Position numbers and translations under genes: made by a program
In this document: positions 22,333 through 32,994 of the stretch, in pieces
How the letters are laid out: each line of letters starts with the position of its first letter
Numbering within the stretch: the first letter of the stretch is position 1
Notes under the pieces: model-generated
The model's database searches: none
What the model saw: only the letters and a program-made list of their open reading frames with translations
What the model was told of the DNA's origin: nothing
From: Coniochaeta sp. PMI_546
Lineage: Eukaryota > Ascomycota > Sordariomycetes > Coniochaetales > Coniochaetaceae
Assembly (NCBI GenBank): GCA_021432605.1
Contig: MU271151.1
Location: forward strand, 496,001-560,000
Reading direction: 5' to 3'
Length of the DNA: 64,000 bases

Positions 22333-23298
22333 GATCGTGGTTGTCAACTGTGATGTGGTGGACTTTACGATCAGACCGTCAGACGGCTTGATTAGGTAGC
22401 AAAGAAGCAGGCAGGAATCGTCTTATGCTAAGAATGCCATGGTAGGGGATCAGAGATCGGGCTTTCGCACGTTGAGGGAGTGCGCTACCATGCCTCTGAT
22501 GGAATAGACAAGCCACCATCCCGAAGCCTTTAGTATCGGCTAGATGCTTGTTTGAGGCATAACCTCGCCTCTTGGGGTTCCCAGTGTAGCAATGTGCATC
22601 CGGGCAATGCATGGGTCAGATTCATTCAGACCGACGCATGGCTAACTAGGGTATCTTTCATTCCGCAGTGACGGTTTCTAATGTGCGACGATGCTTCCGG
22701 AGTGGGGAACACGGCATCATTAGAGTGACACTAAGCTGTCGACTAAGGTAGGTCTAGCTTGCTCGTCGGCTTGATGATTGCGACGCTCGGAAAGCAGGGT
22801 GGGTGTCCTCTTGGCTGCATACACTCCGCAAACTCTACCAGTGTCTTCGGACAGGACAAGCTCAAGTCCAGTACTGCGCACGAGGTCATGTCTAAGTACC
22901 GAAGGTGGTAAGTATGAGTGCAAACTGACGCCTGGGTAAGGACTGTCACTGCCAACCCTCCCACCCAGTCTCACTGAACGATAAGGGGGTTGTGCATGAT
23001 ATTTGCCACGGTCAATCGTCATGATATGGCTCGACTTGAACGAAGCAATGCTGCTCAGAGTCCCAAGAAGCCATGTATGGTAGAAGTACGGTCTGAGTTC
23101 TGGGCGTCTAGCTCACTCGATTGAACAGCTTGCCGCAGTCCCAAGCTCAATGCCGAGTACGATACGCATCGTGAGGCAACTTCCAGACTCAGTAGTTTGG
23201 TGGAAATGAATCAAATTGCTGAACTCGAAATTAGATAGCCGAATTCATGTTACAGCCAGATGCTTAGGGCTCCATCGCTGCCCATGTAAGTTTTAGTA
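22333..23298. other. intergenic region between P450 and sugar-porter genes
   Basis: This is 966 bp with the P450 promoter on its left and the MFS 3' end on its right. No TATA box is clear near 22333-22450. Several short frames occur without family resemblance. Nothing else was recognised. Confidence 0.45.
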
Positions 23299-25103
23299 CT
23301 ACACCCTGTGGCCCTCAGCATGCATAACAGCAGCCTTGTCCCCAACCGGCCCATATAGATCCTTCTCGGCCTCCCGCCGCGCAATTTCTGCATTCTCCGA
23401 CACGTACTTGGGGAAGTCCTTGGCCGGCAGGCGCTTGTCGAACATCTCCTCGATCTCCTCGAGCGAGCGTCCCTGCACCTCGGGGACCATGAAATAAATG
23501 AAAGACACCACGAGAAAGGAGCTGCCGAACCAGATGTATCCGTACTTGCCTCCCCAATTGAGGTTGGCCGGGTTGATGAAGTAGGGCGCCGTAAAGGTCG
23601 TGAGCCACCCGAAGACGTAGCCGGACCCGGTGCTCAGGCCGGCGGTGTAGGCGCGCATGTTCTGCGCGGGCAGCTCACCGGCGACGAGGTAGGTGATGGG
23701 CACCACGCCGAAGTTGAAGAAGAACTGGAACCAGGATGTGAGAAAGATGATGGCCACCTGCAGTCCCGTGGTCCCCTTGAGGCTGGGGACGGAGAACATG
23801 ACCCCGAGAACCAGCATGGAGAAACCACAGCAGGTGGTACCGATGAGGAGCAGAGTACGGCGGCCCCACCTGTCCAGAAGGGCGTATGCGAACAGGAGAC
23901 CGATGACGCCGATCCACTGCGTGAGCACGATCCACTTGAAAGGGTCGGCTACGCCAATCACTTTGAAGAAGTAGGTGCCGAAGGCGAGCACGAACATGGC
24001 GCCGATGCCGGCGTTGACGAGACCGACACCGACGCAGAGGAGGGTGCGGCGGAGGTTGGTGCCGCGAAAGAGGTCCAGGATCAGCCACTTGGATTGCATC
24101 TCCAGGTCATGGAGGGCGTTGAGACGCATCTCCTCAAACTCGGAGCGAAGTGCCAGCTCGTCGTATGCACCGTTGCGGATCCAGGTGAGTGATCTGAGAG
24201 CCTGTTCCTCTCTGCCGTTGAGGAGGAGCCACCGGGGAGACTCGGGCATGAAGGGCAGGGATACGATGGAGACGGCCGGCATAGCGAAGAGAACGTAGAG
24301 GGGGATCTGGTAGCAGAGCTTGCTGTCCATGGCCTGGGTGGCATTTGCAATCAACTATTGTTGGTTAGGGACAAGATTATGCTGCTGTGTCCGACACCGG
24401 AATGAACTTACAAGGCCAATGGCAGTACCAGCAGTTATCCAAGTGGTCATGAAGCCGTATGCGAGACCTCTGAGCTTTGCGGGAGCAATTTCAGAGACAT
24501 ACACCATGGTGAACGTCATGACCAGGCCATTCCCAAAGCCCATCACCAATCTTGCAAAGTAGAGTACCCCCATCGAGGTAGTCACAATCATCATAATGAT
24601 AGAGGCTATCAGAAGAAGGACACCGAACATGATGCACCATCTTCTTCCGAGGACTGAACCGAGAGGACCAGTTGCAAAGCAAGAGATAAAAGCTCCGAGA
24701 AGCATGAAAGAGCTGATGATCTGCTGTGGAGTCGAAGCGATATTCTGCAATAACGTTAGACGGCTGACAGACGGCCGATAGGGACGAGGCTGAAAGTGCT
24801 GGGGCAAAGACTTACCCATCCGGACGGAACTCGAGCATCCCGATAGCCAAAGACCTTCAGGAATCCCACCATGGCCTGGAATGAGCCCACGATGCCCTTG
24901 TCGAAACCATACTCGAGCAGCGCACAGCCAACGAGGATAGTCACCCACAGGAACCTGATATGAGCTCTGACAGAATCGTTTCTCTTGCCGCGATACTCGT
25001 CGTTAGAGGAGGCGACGTGAGAGGTATGCTGCGTGTGCACTGTCTTCTTTTCTGACAGGGATGCAGCCTCCCTTGAGGCAACCTGATGAGGTACGTTCGA
25101 CAT
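23299..25103 (-). CDS. MFS sugar-porter family transporter
   Basis: Minus-strand exons 25103..24816, 24744..24412 and 24354..23299, giving 558 aa. It is a proton symporter of the sugar-porter family, which includes hexose, alpha-glucoside, lactose and quinate permeases. Signatures are PESPRWLLLNGR at the end of the first half, GRRWCIMFG after TM2, RLVMGFGNGL in TM4, DRWGRRTLLLIG in the second half and PEVQGRSLEEIEEMFD after TM12. The N-terminal cytosolic tail is about 55 residues. TM1 contains YGFDKGIVGSFQAM, a fungal-specific variant close to maltose-permease-like proteins. All three exon junctions are in phase 0, with GTAAGT donors. A quinate- or aromatic-type substrate would fit the gene neighbourhood, but the sequence does not prove it. 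It is divergent from the flavoenzyme gene. Confidence 0.9.
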
Positions 25104-25264
25104 ATTCCACAAAATGGAAACAAGAACCCGATTGAAGATGGGTATAGACGAGAAGGCGGAGACGAAGACACCGTCAGTGGAGAATCAGAGTGGTGCCACA
25201 AGAATCGACTGCATCGATCGACTGCAAATATCGAATGATGCTTCGAGATTCCTAAGCAGCCGTG

Positions 25265-25274
25265 TTTATATATA
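25265..25274 (-). promoter_or_regulatory. TATA-like element of the sugar-porter gene
   Basis: The minus strand reads tatatataaa, about 165 bp upstream of the start codon at 25103. Confidence 0.5.
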
Positions 25275-25310
25275 GGACCACATAGGTGGTCGGAAGTAAC
25301 ACTGGATGCT

Positions 25311-25320
25311 ATCGATCCGA
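25311..25320. promoter_or_regulatory. repeated decamer, copy 1
   Basis: ATCGATCCGA. The same decamer recurs at 25844-25853 in the same divergent promoter. It contains a CCG triplet as read by Zn2Cys6 proteins. A role as a binding site is inference. Confidence 0.3.
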
Positions 25321-25843
25321 GTGGCGTCTGGGTTGCTTGAGGGACCAGCGTTAGGGTGGTTCAGAGGAAAACCAAATCTGGGGAGAATGTGAAGCCAAAT
25401 CCATAAAGAGACCTGAACCTAATACAGACTTAGACTCCAGTCTAGACTCTAGAGGGCCAATGGTTAGTAGGCTGGAGGGTGGCTCCACCAGCATTTTGTG
25501 AATCCCTGTTTCCCCAGAATCAAAGCTGGGGAATGGAGGAGATGCGATGCGTTTCCGAGGACCCGGTAACCGTTAGAGTATCAGTGCTTATCACGCCAGT
25601 CCGGCAGGTTGACGTTATGTCAAAGCTGTCAAGAGTTAGCGAAGCGCAACGACAAGAAGCTGTAATCTTAGTGGCTGTCGAATCACTTCCGATCCCCTGT
25701 TCGGATATCGAAAGCATCAAAGTGAATGATTGAATGCATTCATTCCATGGATTCCACCTGGACACCAGGTCACCGGACCCTCGTCAAGGCCAGTCGTTAT
25801 GGTGTGGGAGGAGAAGTCGCGACAGCATTGCACCGTCGGAAAC

Positions 25844-25853
25844 ATCGATCCGA
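25844..25853. promoter_or_regulatory. repeated decamer, copy 2
   Basis: ATCGATCCGA, identical to the copy at 25311-25320 and in the same orientation. Confidence 0.3.
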
Positions 25854-26333
25854 TGGAGGTTCGACTCCTTCCGCTCGCTCGTGCATGCGCTGTTGCCGCG
25901 CTAGACAAGGGCGTACCAGGGAGATAGATCTTCGACCCCTTGCGAGAGATCTCGTCTCCAACCTCTGGGGACTTCTCCGCACCTAGCGCTGTCTTCCCAG
26001 AGTGACTCGGCCAGCTCTCACCCCGCATAACCCCGCACTTGGCCCGGTGCTTCGAGCCGTTGACGCCTTTTTCTCCCAGCGCGGCAAAGTATGCGATACT
26101 CTGCCCAGGTTCATCGCTCCGACTACAGCTGTCTTCTAGTGCATGTTGTCATTCTCTTTCATACTTCCGACGAGCAGCAAGTGGTCTGTCTCCATGTTGC
26201 TCACTTGTGTAGCCGGATAGGAGGGATGAGAAACGGGTAGAAACTGCCCCTGTAGATAATTACTTCATCCACGTCAATGCCAGATGACTTGATTGCGATT
26301 TATCTTTTGTATCTCCATGTTGCTGTGTGTCCC

Positions 26334-26340
26334 TTTATAA
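26334..26340 (+). promoter_or_regulatory. TATA-like element of the flavoenzyme gene
   Basis: tttataa, about 95 bp before the start codon at 26435. Confidence 0.5.
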
Positions 26341-26434
26341 CATTTGTTTTGTACTGCCCATCCCTTAGCCGTCTCTGGCCTGTATCTTGTTATTACACCC
26401 TTATAGATCCAGGCATCTCCTTCACCTAGCAACG

Positions 26435-28307
26435 ATGGCGCCGGCACTGGCATTTCCAGAGTTTACGCTGTCCCATCAATCTCATGAGAACCATGTCGTC
26501 AACGTCATTCTCAAGCGCTGGGCCGACTCTCTCGCAGGTCAACCAACGGTCGAGGTCCTACCGCCCGGGATCGACGTCGACTCCTGGAAGGTCATCCTCT
26601 CAAAGTTCTTGGAGATACTCGGAGAGAAAGGCGTTATTGTCGGTGATGAGCACAAGTTGAACTATCTCGACATTTTCAGTTTGACAGAGAATGAGCACGA
26701 GGTGCGAGGCAGTCCCTGCGCCCTGAGGCCGACCACAGTCGAGCAGATCCAGGCGATCCTCAAGGTTGCGAACGAGTACAAGATTCCAGTATGGACTGTG
26801 GCTAGAGGAAAGAATCTGGGTTACGGCGCCAACGCCGGAAGGATACTGGTGAGATGTGCCTCGGCCTGACGTCCATGTGGCACTGATATTGACCGGGCCT
26901 CAGGGATCCGTTATCATCGACCTGCAGAACATGGACAAAGTCATTGAGATAAACGACCATTACTCCTACTACACCGTCGAGCCAGGCGTTTCTTTCTTCA
27001 AACTCTACGAGCAGATCCAAAAACAGAAGAAAAATGTCTGGATGTCTGTCCCAGCACTAGGATGGGGCTCCATCGTCGGCAACACTCTCGACCGCGGCTG
27101 GGGATACACGCCCCACGGTGACCACAACAACCAGATCTGCGGCCTGGAAGCCGTGCTCGCCGACGGAACAGTGGTCCGGACAGGCATGGGTGCGCTCAGC
27201 GAAAAGATGTGGCCCCTCTTCCGCGGCGGCTACGGCCCGACGTATGAGAGCTTGTTCTCCCAGTCGAACTTTGGCATCATCACCAAGTTGACTCTCTGGT
27301 GCTCTCCTTCCCCGCTGGGTTTCATGTCATGCCACGTCGCCGTGCCGAAGGAGACGGACCTGGTACAGATGGTGGACATCTTCCAGGACCTGCTCAAGCA
27401 TGACGTGATCCAGAACCATCCCGTCATTGGCAACATCCTGCGCGAGCTCGGCAAGCGTGGCACGCGCTCGAAGTGGTACGACGGCAAGGGAGCAATCCCC
27501 GACTGGCGCCTGGAGGAGTTGGCAAAGGAAATGGGGCTCTCTTGGTGGGATGCCAACTTTGGACTATATGGGCCGAAGGAGATCATCGACATCAATTTCA
27601 AGCGATGTCAAGAGGCCTTCAAAGTCATTCCGGGCGCAAAGCTGAGGGGTAATGCATACTACCCTGACGCATCCAGGGGTGAGAAGTATCTCCCCGCCGC
27701 AGCGGTACCCTACGCCGACGCCTGGCTGCAGACCGGTGAGCCGTCCATGGGCCCTATCGTATCAGTCCAATACCGGGGCCTGGACGGCGGCCACATCTCC
27801 TTCTCACCTGTCTTACCGGCTGAAGGCCAGGCAGCTCTCGACTGGTACTTCGAGGCAAAGAAGATCTGCGCGAGCTTCGGCTTTGACTTCATGGCCGGCT
27901 TGCACCTCTACCAGCGCCACCTCGCGCACCTGATCATGATCTACTTTGATAGACAAGACCAGGAGGACAAGACGGCTGCCAACGGGCTGTTTGTGGAGCT
28001 CGTGCTGAGGGCGAAGCAGTTTGGCTACGGCGAGTATAGGGCGCACATAGATCACATGGACTTGGTTGCTGACCAGTACAACTTTGGCGCCGATGACGAC
28101 GGTGCAAACGGCGTGCCGGCCCTAATGAGAATGAATCAGCGCATCAAAGACACGCTGGATCCCAACGGCATTCTGTCACCGGGAAAGCAGGGTATTTGGC
28201 CCAAGAGGTTCAGAGGTCAAGCTAGCAAGGACAGGGCAACAGAGATTCGAAATCCTATGAATGGGGAAATCGAGCAAGTTGCCAACGGCATCAAGAACGG
28301 ACTATAA
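26435..28307 (+). CDS. vanillyl-alcohol oxidase / 4-cresol dehydrogenase type FAD enzyme
   Basis: Exons 26435..26848 and 26904..28307, giving 605 aa (Penicillium VAO is 560). VAO-type enzymes use covalent FAD to oxidise para-alkyl or para-alkoxymethyl phenols, e.g. vanillyl alcohol to vanillin or eugenol to coniferyl alcohol. The FAD-binding (PCMH) domain spans about residues 95-290, with ALRPTTVEQIQAILKVANEY, WTVARGKNLGYGANAG, YTVEPGVSFFKLYEQIQ, GNTLDRGWGYTPHGDH and ICGLEAVLADGTVVRTGMG. The cap domain follows, with YGEYRAHIDHMD, matching the Tyr-Arg pair that binds the phenolate in VAO. It ends in DPNGILSPGKQGIWP, the conserved C-terminal motif. No signal peptide; VAO itself is cytosolic or peroxisomal. 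The intron is 55 bp and in phase 0. This is the enzyme that most strongly suggests a phenolic-degrading cluster. Confidence 0.9.
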
Positions 28308-29636
28308 AGGTTCACGGTCTGTTGCTTAGCATTGTAGTATTTAAGATTATCTAGGCACATTTCCATGGCTGCTTCACACTCAACATGACAGCTTTACATA
28401 TTGGGCTCTACACGTCGAGTTCGCCTTCGACTTGCATCCCGGTACTGTCGTTCGGAGTTGCACTCCCGGCTTTGTATACACTGATCCGGCTAGCTGATTC
28501 TTAGAGTTTTCATCCGCCAAGAGTGTCGCTCATATCTTTCCGAGCGATCCATCACGCACCCCCCACATCTTAGTCTCAACACCCTTCGGTTCCCTCACTC
28601 TTGTCTCGGAGCGGGGACATGGCCCCGACCTGACAGTACCTACTCCGTCATGACACAGGCGCGGTGATGTACCGGTTTACCGGGCTCCCTTAACTACAGG
28701 CAGAGACATTGGCCTAGGACGCTGTGCTGAAAACTAGAGAATGAGCTGTGATGGACCTTATGTCTTTGAGTTCCTCGTGAATCATCCTCGATAGTACATA
28801 GTGAAGTCGCCACTTAGGCTCTGGGTCTAGTGATGGTTATAGCTAACGTTCAGACATGCTAACTGACATAGGGACAATCTCAAGATGAACCTAACATGAA
28901 GGAGCAGCTCCTCAGCGTCTAAACCTCCTCTGTGGGACCTTTGTAGGGCATCTTCGATGGAATTTGGGGCTGTTACTTTTTTCTAGGGTTTATATTTGTT
29001 GAGTTTACTTCAACCCCTTTCCTGTTGTTGTAAATAAAGCACTATATCTAGACTTCGAGTGCAATCACACAGAACAAACGATGTCACCTGCCCGATGCAG
29101 ATGATGCATCTCCGATTCTGACTTAAGAATCAAAACGACTTCTGAATCCTTTGTTAAGCTTTGGAATTCGCGAGCAGAGGAGTTGAGAAGAGTCTAGCGG
29201 GAGATTCTCGCGGATACAAATCCTGAAGAGGCATGCTACTTAGCAGCCAAATCGAAGATTGGCTGTTGCCTGCTCGGTGCTATGATGTAAGAAACTAGTT
29301 TAGGTAAACTATCCCCGACCCAGAGGCAAACCTGGCGTCCGAATATGGAATGATAGTCTCACCTCCGGCGTTAGTACTTTGTCTAAAGCAGCATGAAAGC
29401 AGATGTCATTGTGTGTCAATATGATGTAGTACCGTGTTCATAAAAACTCGACACAGCAGCCGAAACTCGCCGCCGTCGCCATCGAGTAAACTAACCCAGA
29501 GAGAGTCGCGCAAGAGTGTGAGACCCGGCTGAGCCTCAAAAAACGCTCAAATTCATACCCGGATGGCTCTTTGTATTACGAGACGCACAATCGTCTTGAA
29601 AGCCGTGTGTTACAAATCGCCTCTCGATCATCCCAT
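28308..29636. other. intergenic, nothing recognised
   Basis: This is 1.3 kb between the convergent ends of the flavoenzyme and the 4TM gene. No frame with family resemblance, no transposon ends, no tandem repeats. A gtaaataaagc at about 29030 could be a polyadenylation-type signal, but it lies 700 bp from the nearest stop. Confidence 0.5.
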
Positions 29637-30365
29637 TCACGACATGATCCCCTTCTCAAGCCCGCCCTCTACGACCCCCTTCCGCAGAGCCTGTTCCGTT
29701 CTCAACTGCTGTGTCCACTGTCTGAATTCAAGCCAAGTAAGAATAGAAAGCACAACCTGCAGCACGACCAACGGCACGAGATTCCATCTCCATCCCAACA
29801 TCGTCCTCAGGTGAGCATTGATCGTATTGACTGTGCCCGTCTGGTCCGGTGTCCCCTCCAACAACATCTTGACCGCTGCGTAAAAGTTCGGAAGTGTCCA
29901 GCTGTCCAGTGGATATTTGACTCCCTCGCCCAAGTCCGCCGACACGGACACGTTGATCATCTGGTGATCGTGCATGTTTGTCAAGACATTGAGTGCAATG
30001 GTCACTGCGAGCGTGTACATCGCGAACACACCGCTGACATAAGGCCATGCGCGGTACCAGACTGCCGCCCACGTCCGCTCGCGGAAGCGGGACTTGCGCA
30101 GCTGCAAAGCGACAATACCCGCCGTGGCAACCACAAATGCCAATATGCCTGCTGCAGAGGCAGCACGAGTGAGCTCAAAAAGCATGTGTTGGGGCTGGCT
30201 GGTCATGGTGAAGGTGCCGCCGCCCGACGGATTAGAGACGTGGTAGGGCCCGGCGGCGCCGTCGTGGATCCACCAGAGACAGCTCTCGGCGAGAGCCAGT
30301 TCTAAGACGCCGTCGAACCAGACTAGCCCAAGAGCTATCTTGAGGAAGGTATGAGTGAGTGTCAT
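29637..30365 (-). CDS. uncharacterised four-TM integral membrane protein
   Basis: A single minus-strand exon of 242 aa. I recognise no named family. The order is TM1 (FLKIALGLVWFDGVLELALA), a loop with WWIHDGAAGPYHVSNPSGGG, TM2 (ASAAGILAFVVATAGIVAL), a basic loop, TM3 (YVSGVFAMYTLAVTIALNVL), a loop with His-Asp-His, and TM4 (NLVPLVVLQVVLSILTWL). The tail is charged, with QQLRTEQALRKG. Such small 4TM proteins are common in ascomycetes and are annotated only as integral membrane proteins. The ATG at 30363-30365 precedes TM1 directly, so the start is well placed. Confidence 0.7.
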   Translation of the reverse strand: MTLTHTFLKIALGLVWFDGVLELALAESCLWWIHDGAAGPYHVSNPSGGGTFTMTSQPQHMLFELTRAASAAGILAFVVATAGIVALQLRKSRFRERTWAAVWYRAWPYVSGVFAMYTLAVTIALNVLTNMHDHQMINVSVSADLGEGVKYPLDSWTLPNFYAAVKMLLEGTPDQTGTVNTINAHLRTMLGWRWNLVPLVVLQVVLSILTWLEFRQWTQQLRTEQALRKGVVEGGLEKGIMS

Positions 30366-32994
30366 GTTGTCAGGTCTGGATGTGCTGGGAGGGAAGAGTT
30401 GGCAGATGATGCGTAGGAGGCACGATTCGCGTTACATACCACTTGAACTCAGATATTAGAGATACAGATACATTGACGGCATAAATACATACGGGTAACG
30501 CGCAGTCCGGAAGGAGATGATGCCGAATGCACTGCCTTCGCAGAGCTTCGGGTTCGGGTACCACGTCAGCAATAAGCGTGTTACTTGTGCGTAAGCCCGT
30601 ATGTGTCTGGAGTCAATCACGAATTATTGCCGAGCCGACGTCCTGATTGGCATTTGAAGTTGCTTTCTGAATCTTTTGAAAGCAGTTTTGACTTCCATTT
30701 GTTTTCTGGACGGAGTAACAGACGTGCCGAAATATTGTAATCGTCTCCGAGTCTCTATTGCCCACCAATTCCTGGGTCTTACTCGACCAGCAACCAACAT
30801 GCAAGCTCCATTGAATCCAGGCCGGGGACGGGTGAGATACGCTTGTAGTCAGCAGCGTAGAAAACGAGTATGATTGTTCAAAACGCAAAATGCACCACAA
30901 AGAGGCTTCCCAGGGCAAGTTAGTGCCTTTCTGCTGATATAGTATATGTCTGAGTGAGGGATGAATAAATCTGTGTTTTAATAAGGAGTAATCGAGGTGA
31001 GAAAGTCAGTAGAGTATATTGTGACTGGTATCGTATCTTGACAGTCAGTTTACACATAATTACTCTTGTGATGATTTTGCTACTCAATGCTCAGCCGTTC
31101 CTCTCAAGCGCAAAGGTATTTACTGGATCTCTTCGGAACGTATCTGCAACCGTGCTCGTAGAAGTACAGGAGTCGAGATAACTACTATTTTACTTCCACG
31201 GAAAATGATGCCAGGCGATGAAGGCTACAAATCAGCAACAGAACTTTCCCTGCCGCTCAGTTGCTTGTTGAGAGGCATGATTTCGCAAAACACATGTCGA
31301 GCAGTAGCGCGGTCTTCGTGCAGTGAGAACAAACGGGTCAGATTTCAAGGGCTTCGGATCGAGCCTTCAACAAATTCTCTACCTCTTCTCCGATATCATG
31401 AAGCAAAACACGCAGATTCCGACACCAGTTGCCGATCGCTGATTCGGACAACAACTAGAGAGCATTGGATCCTCTTTCATGGATACGCAGCTCCTAGCGG
31501 GCTAGTGTAGCGTCGCATTACAGTCCAATATTTGATGGGCTTCCTTAGGATCCAAATCCCGGCTGACAGTTTAGCAGATATTCGAGAGCGGCACGGACCG
31601 GAGGTAGTGGGGCAGAACTGCTCCGGCTGGATGTTTAATGTTGGTCGGAGCAGTCTGCCTTGCTCCGGCACTCGAATCTTGGACAATTTCGACCTTCTCA
31701 GCCCCTGAATCCCTCGGAAACGAAGCGGCAAAGTGTCTACCGTCTTGAAGTGCGTTAGCGAACTCAATCGGAGTCTCAAAGACAATGCCAGTCAATAACG
31801 ACTTGGACCGAAGTGCATCGGCTCCGGTGACATATCCCGGCATCTCTATGTCAAATACAGGACATACCGTTGAGACTTCACAACGACTAGCTCCAGTGAA
31901 GAAACATGATTATGGCATAAATTACTGCTCGAAAGGGGTAGGTGACTGCTGAAAGTCCCGGCATCCCACCTTGCCTCTTCAGCGCTGGGCATGCATTGCT
32001 CCCTTATAACCAAATTAATGGTTCGTCCAATCACCATCGCCGATTTCACTCCAGCCACCCCGGATCACAAGAGGAGATCCTTTCCAAGCATACCAAACTT
32101 GCGGTACATGCAAAAGTGGGCAATTCCTTGGCGAGGTGTCCCGCCAGTGCGATGTAGATGCCTGCCAACACAGCCAACAGCACCGTATCCCGCTTAATGT
32201 TGAAGCAATGCTCGATGATGCTGCGAGAAATGCATCTGCAGTCCAATAGCTGTCTGTAAGAACTAGACTAGCGTTGAACGATAGCAAAATCTTATGGCAC
32301 AGGGCATTTCTCGAAGCCCCTTTGGCCACGAGAGCGAGCGTTGCATTCTGCCTGTTATCAACTTATCTCTATCGCTGACCGCGGGAAATAGAGATTTAGA
32401 GTGCCTCCGCATTTGCAGGCAACGTTTAACTTGCAATAAATGAGGGATCTGGAGCAAGCCAAGATCATGAGACGCAACTGGGCTTTCAACCGGCACCATA
32501 ACAGTTCGCCGCCCTCAATAGATCCACGCAAGCATACTCCATGACCAGCAAGTCTTTGGCATTGGAAGCTTCGTACAAGGAAGCGATCCTACAACCGGTG
32601 AGCATTGAGCGCCAAGAACCCCCTCGGAAGGATCCGAAAGCACCTTTGCGGCGTTTGGATTGTCCCCCAAGGGATTAATCTTCGAGCTAGGTCCGGGGAA
32701 TGGTACCGTCACGCTTCTGAGTGGCGGGAAGGGTGTCGTTAATGCTTAGCCTGCTCGGTTCCGGGGACTTGGCCGATCGATTTCTGTCTGACTACTTTAT
32801 ATCCCCAGACTGCCACTTGTGCCACAAGCTGCTGGGCCGTCTGTTCTCCCTTTTGCATCGAAGCAGTCGCCTTGCGCTAAGTTGGAGCTCAGCAGAGCGC
32901 GCGAACAATATCAGTCTCTCCATCAACAGCGGAATCTGTGCTACCCGGACCTCAACGGCGTTGATGTCCGCGCCAACGGGGCTCCTCGTCCGGA
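30366..32994. other. long gene-poor region with possible gene relics
   Basis: This 2.6 kb region has no intact gene that I can support. On the minus strand, 32040-32290 shows fragments resembling a formate/nitrite transporter, in two frames. Frames at 31571-31843 and 32515-32712 (minus) have protein-like composition, but I do not recognise them. The last 300 bp must hold the promoter of the PTH11-like gene. Confidence 0.45.
32040..32290 (-). pseudogene. possible formate/nitrite transporter (FNT) relic
   Basis: On the minus strand one frame reads SYWTADAFLAAS, and the next frame continues as IIEHCFNIKRDTVLLAVLAGIYIALAGHLA (positions about 32110-32225). Together they resemble the start and TM1 of FNT channels, where a xxEFLxxA helix is followed by a basic residue pair and LAxLAGxYIxxxG. 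The two parts lie in different frames, and no further FNT helices are visible downstream, so this would be a decayed host gene. I am not certain of the family. An FNT comparison in six frames would settle it. Confidence 0.3.

Larger units (their letters stand above)
25104..26434. promoter_or_regulatory. divergent promoter region between sugar porter and flavoenzyme
   Basis: This 1.3 kb region drives two genes facing away from each other. TATA-like boxes sit about 165 bp before the MFS start (25265-25274) and about 95 bp before the flavoenzyme start (26334-26340). The decamer ATCGATCCGA occurs twice (25311-25320 and 25844-25853). TCGACTGCA is repeated near 25205-25225. No coding frame was recognised. 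Confidence 0.5.

Noticed and set aside
25845-25885. tRNA-like T-arm (GGAGGTTCGACTCC) in the divergent promoter
   Set aside because: No acceptor or anticodon arm fits; an isolated hairpin.
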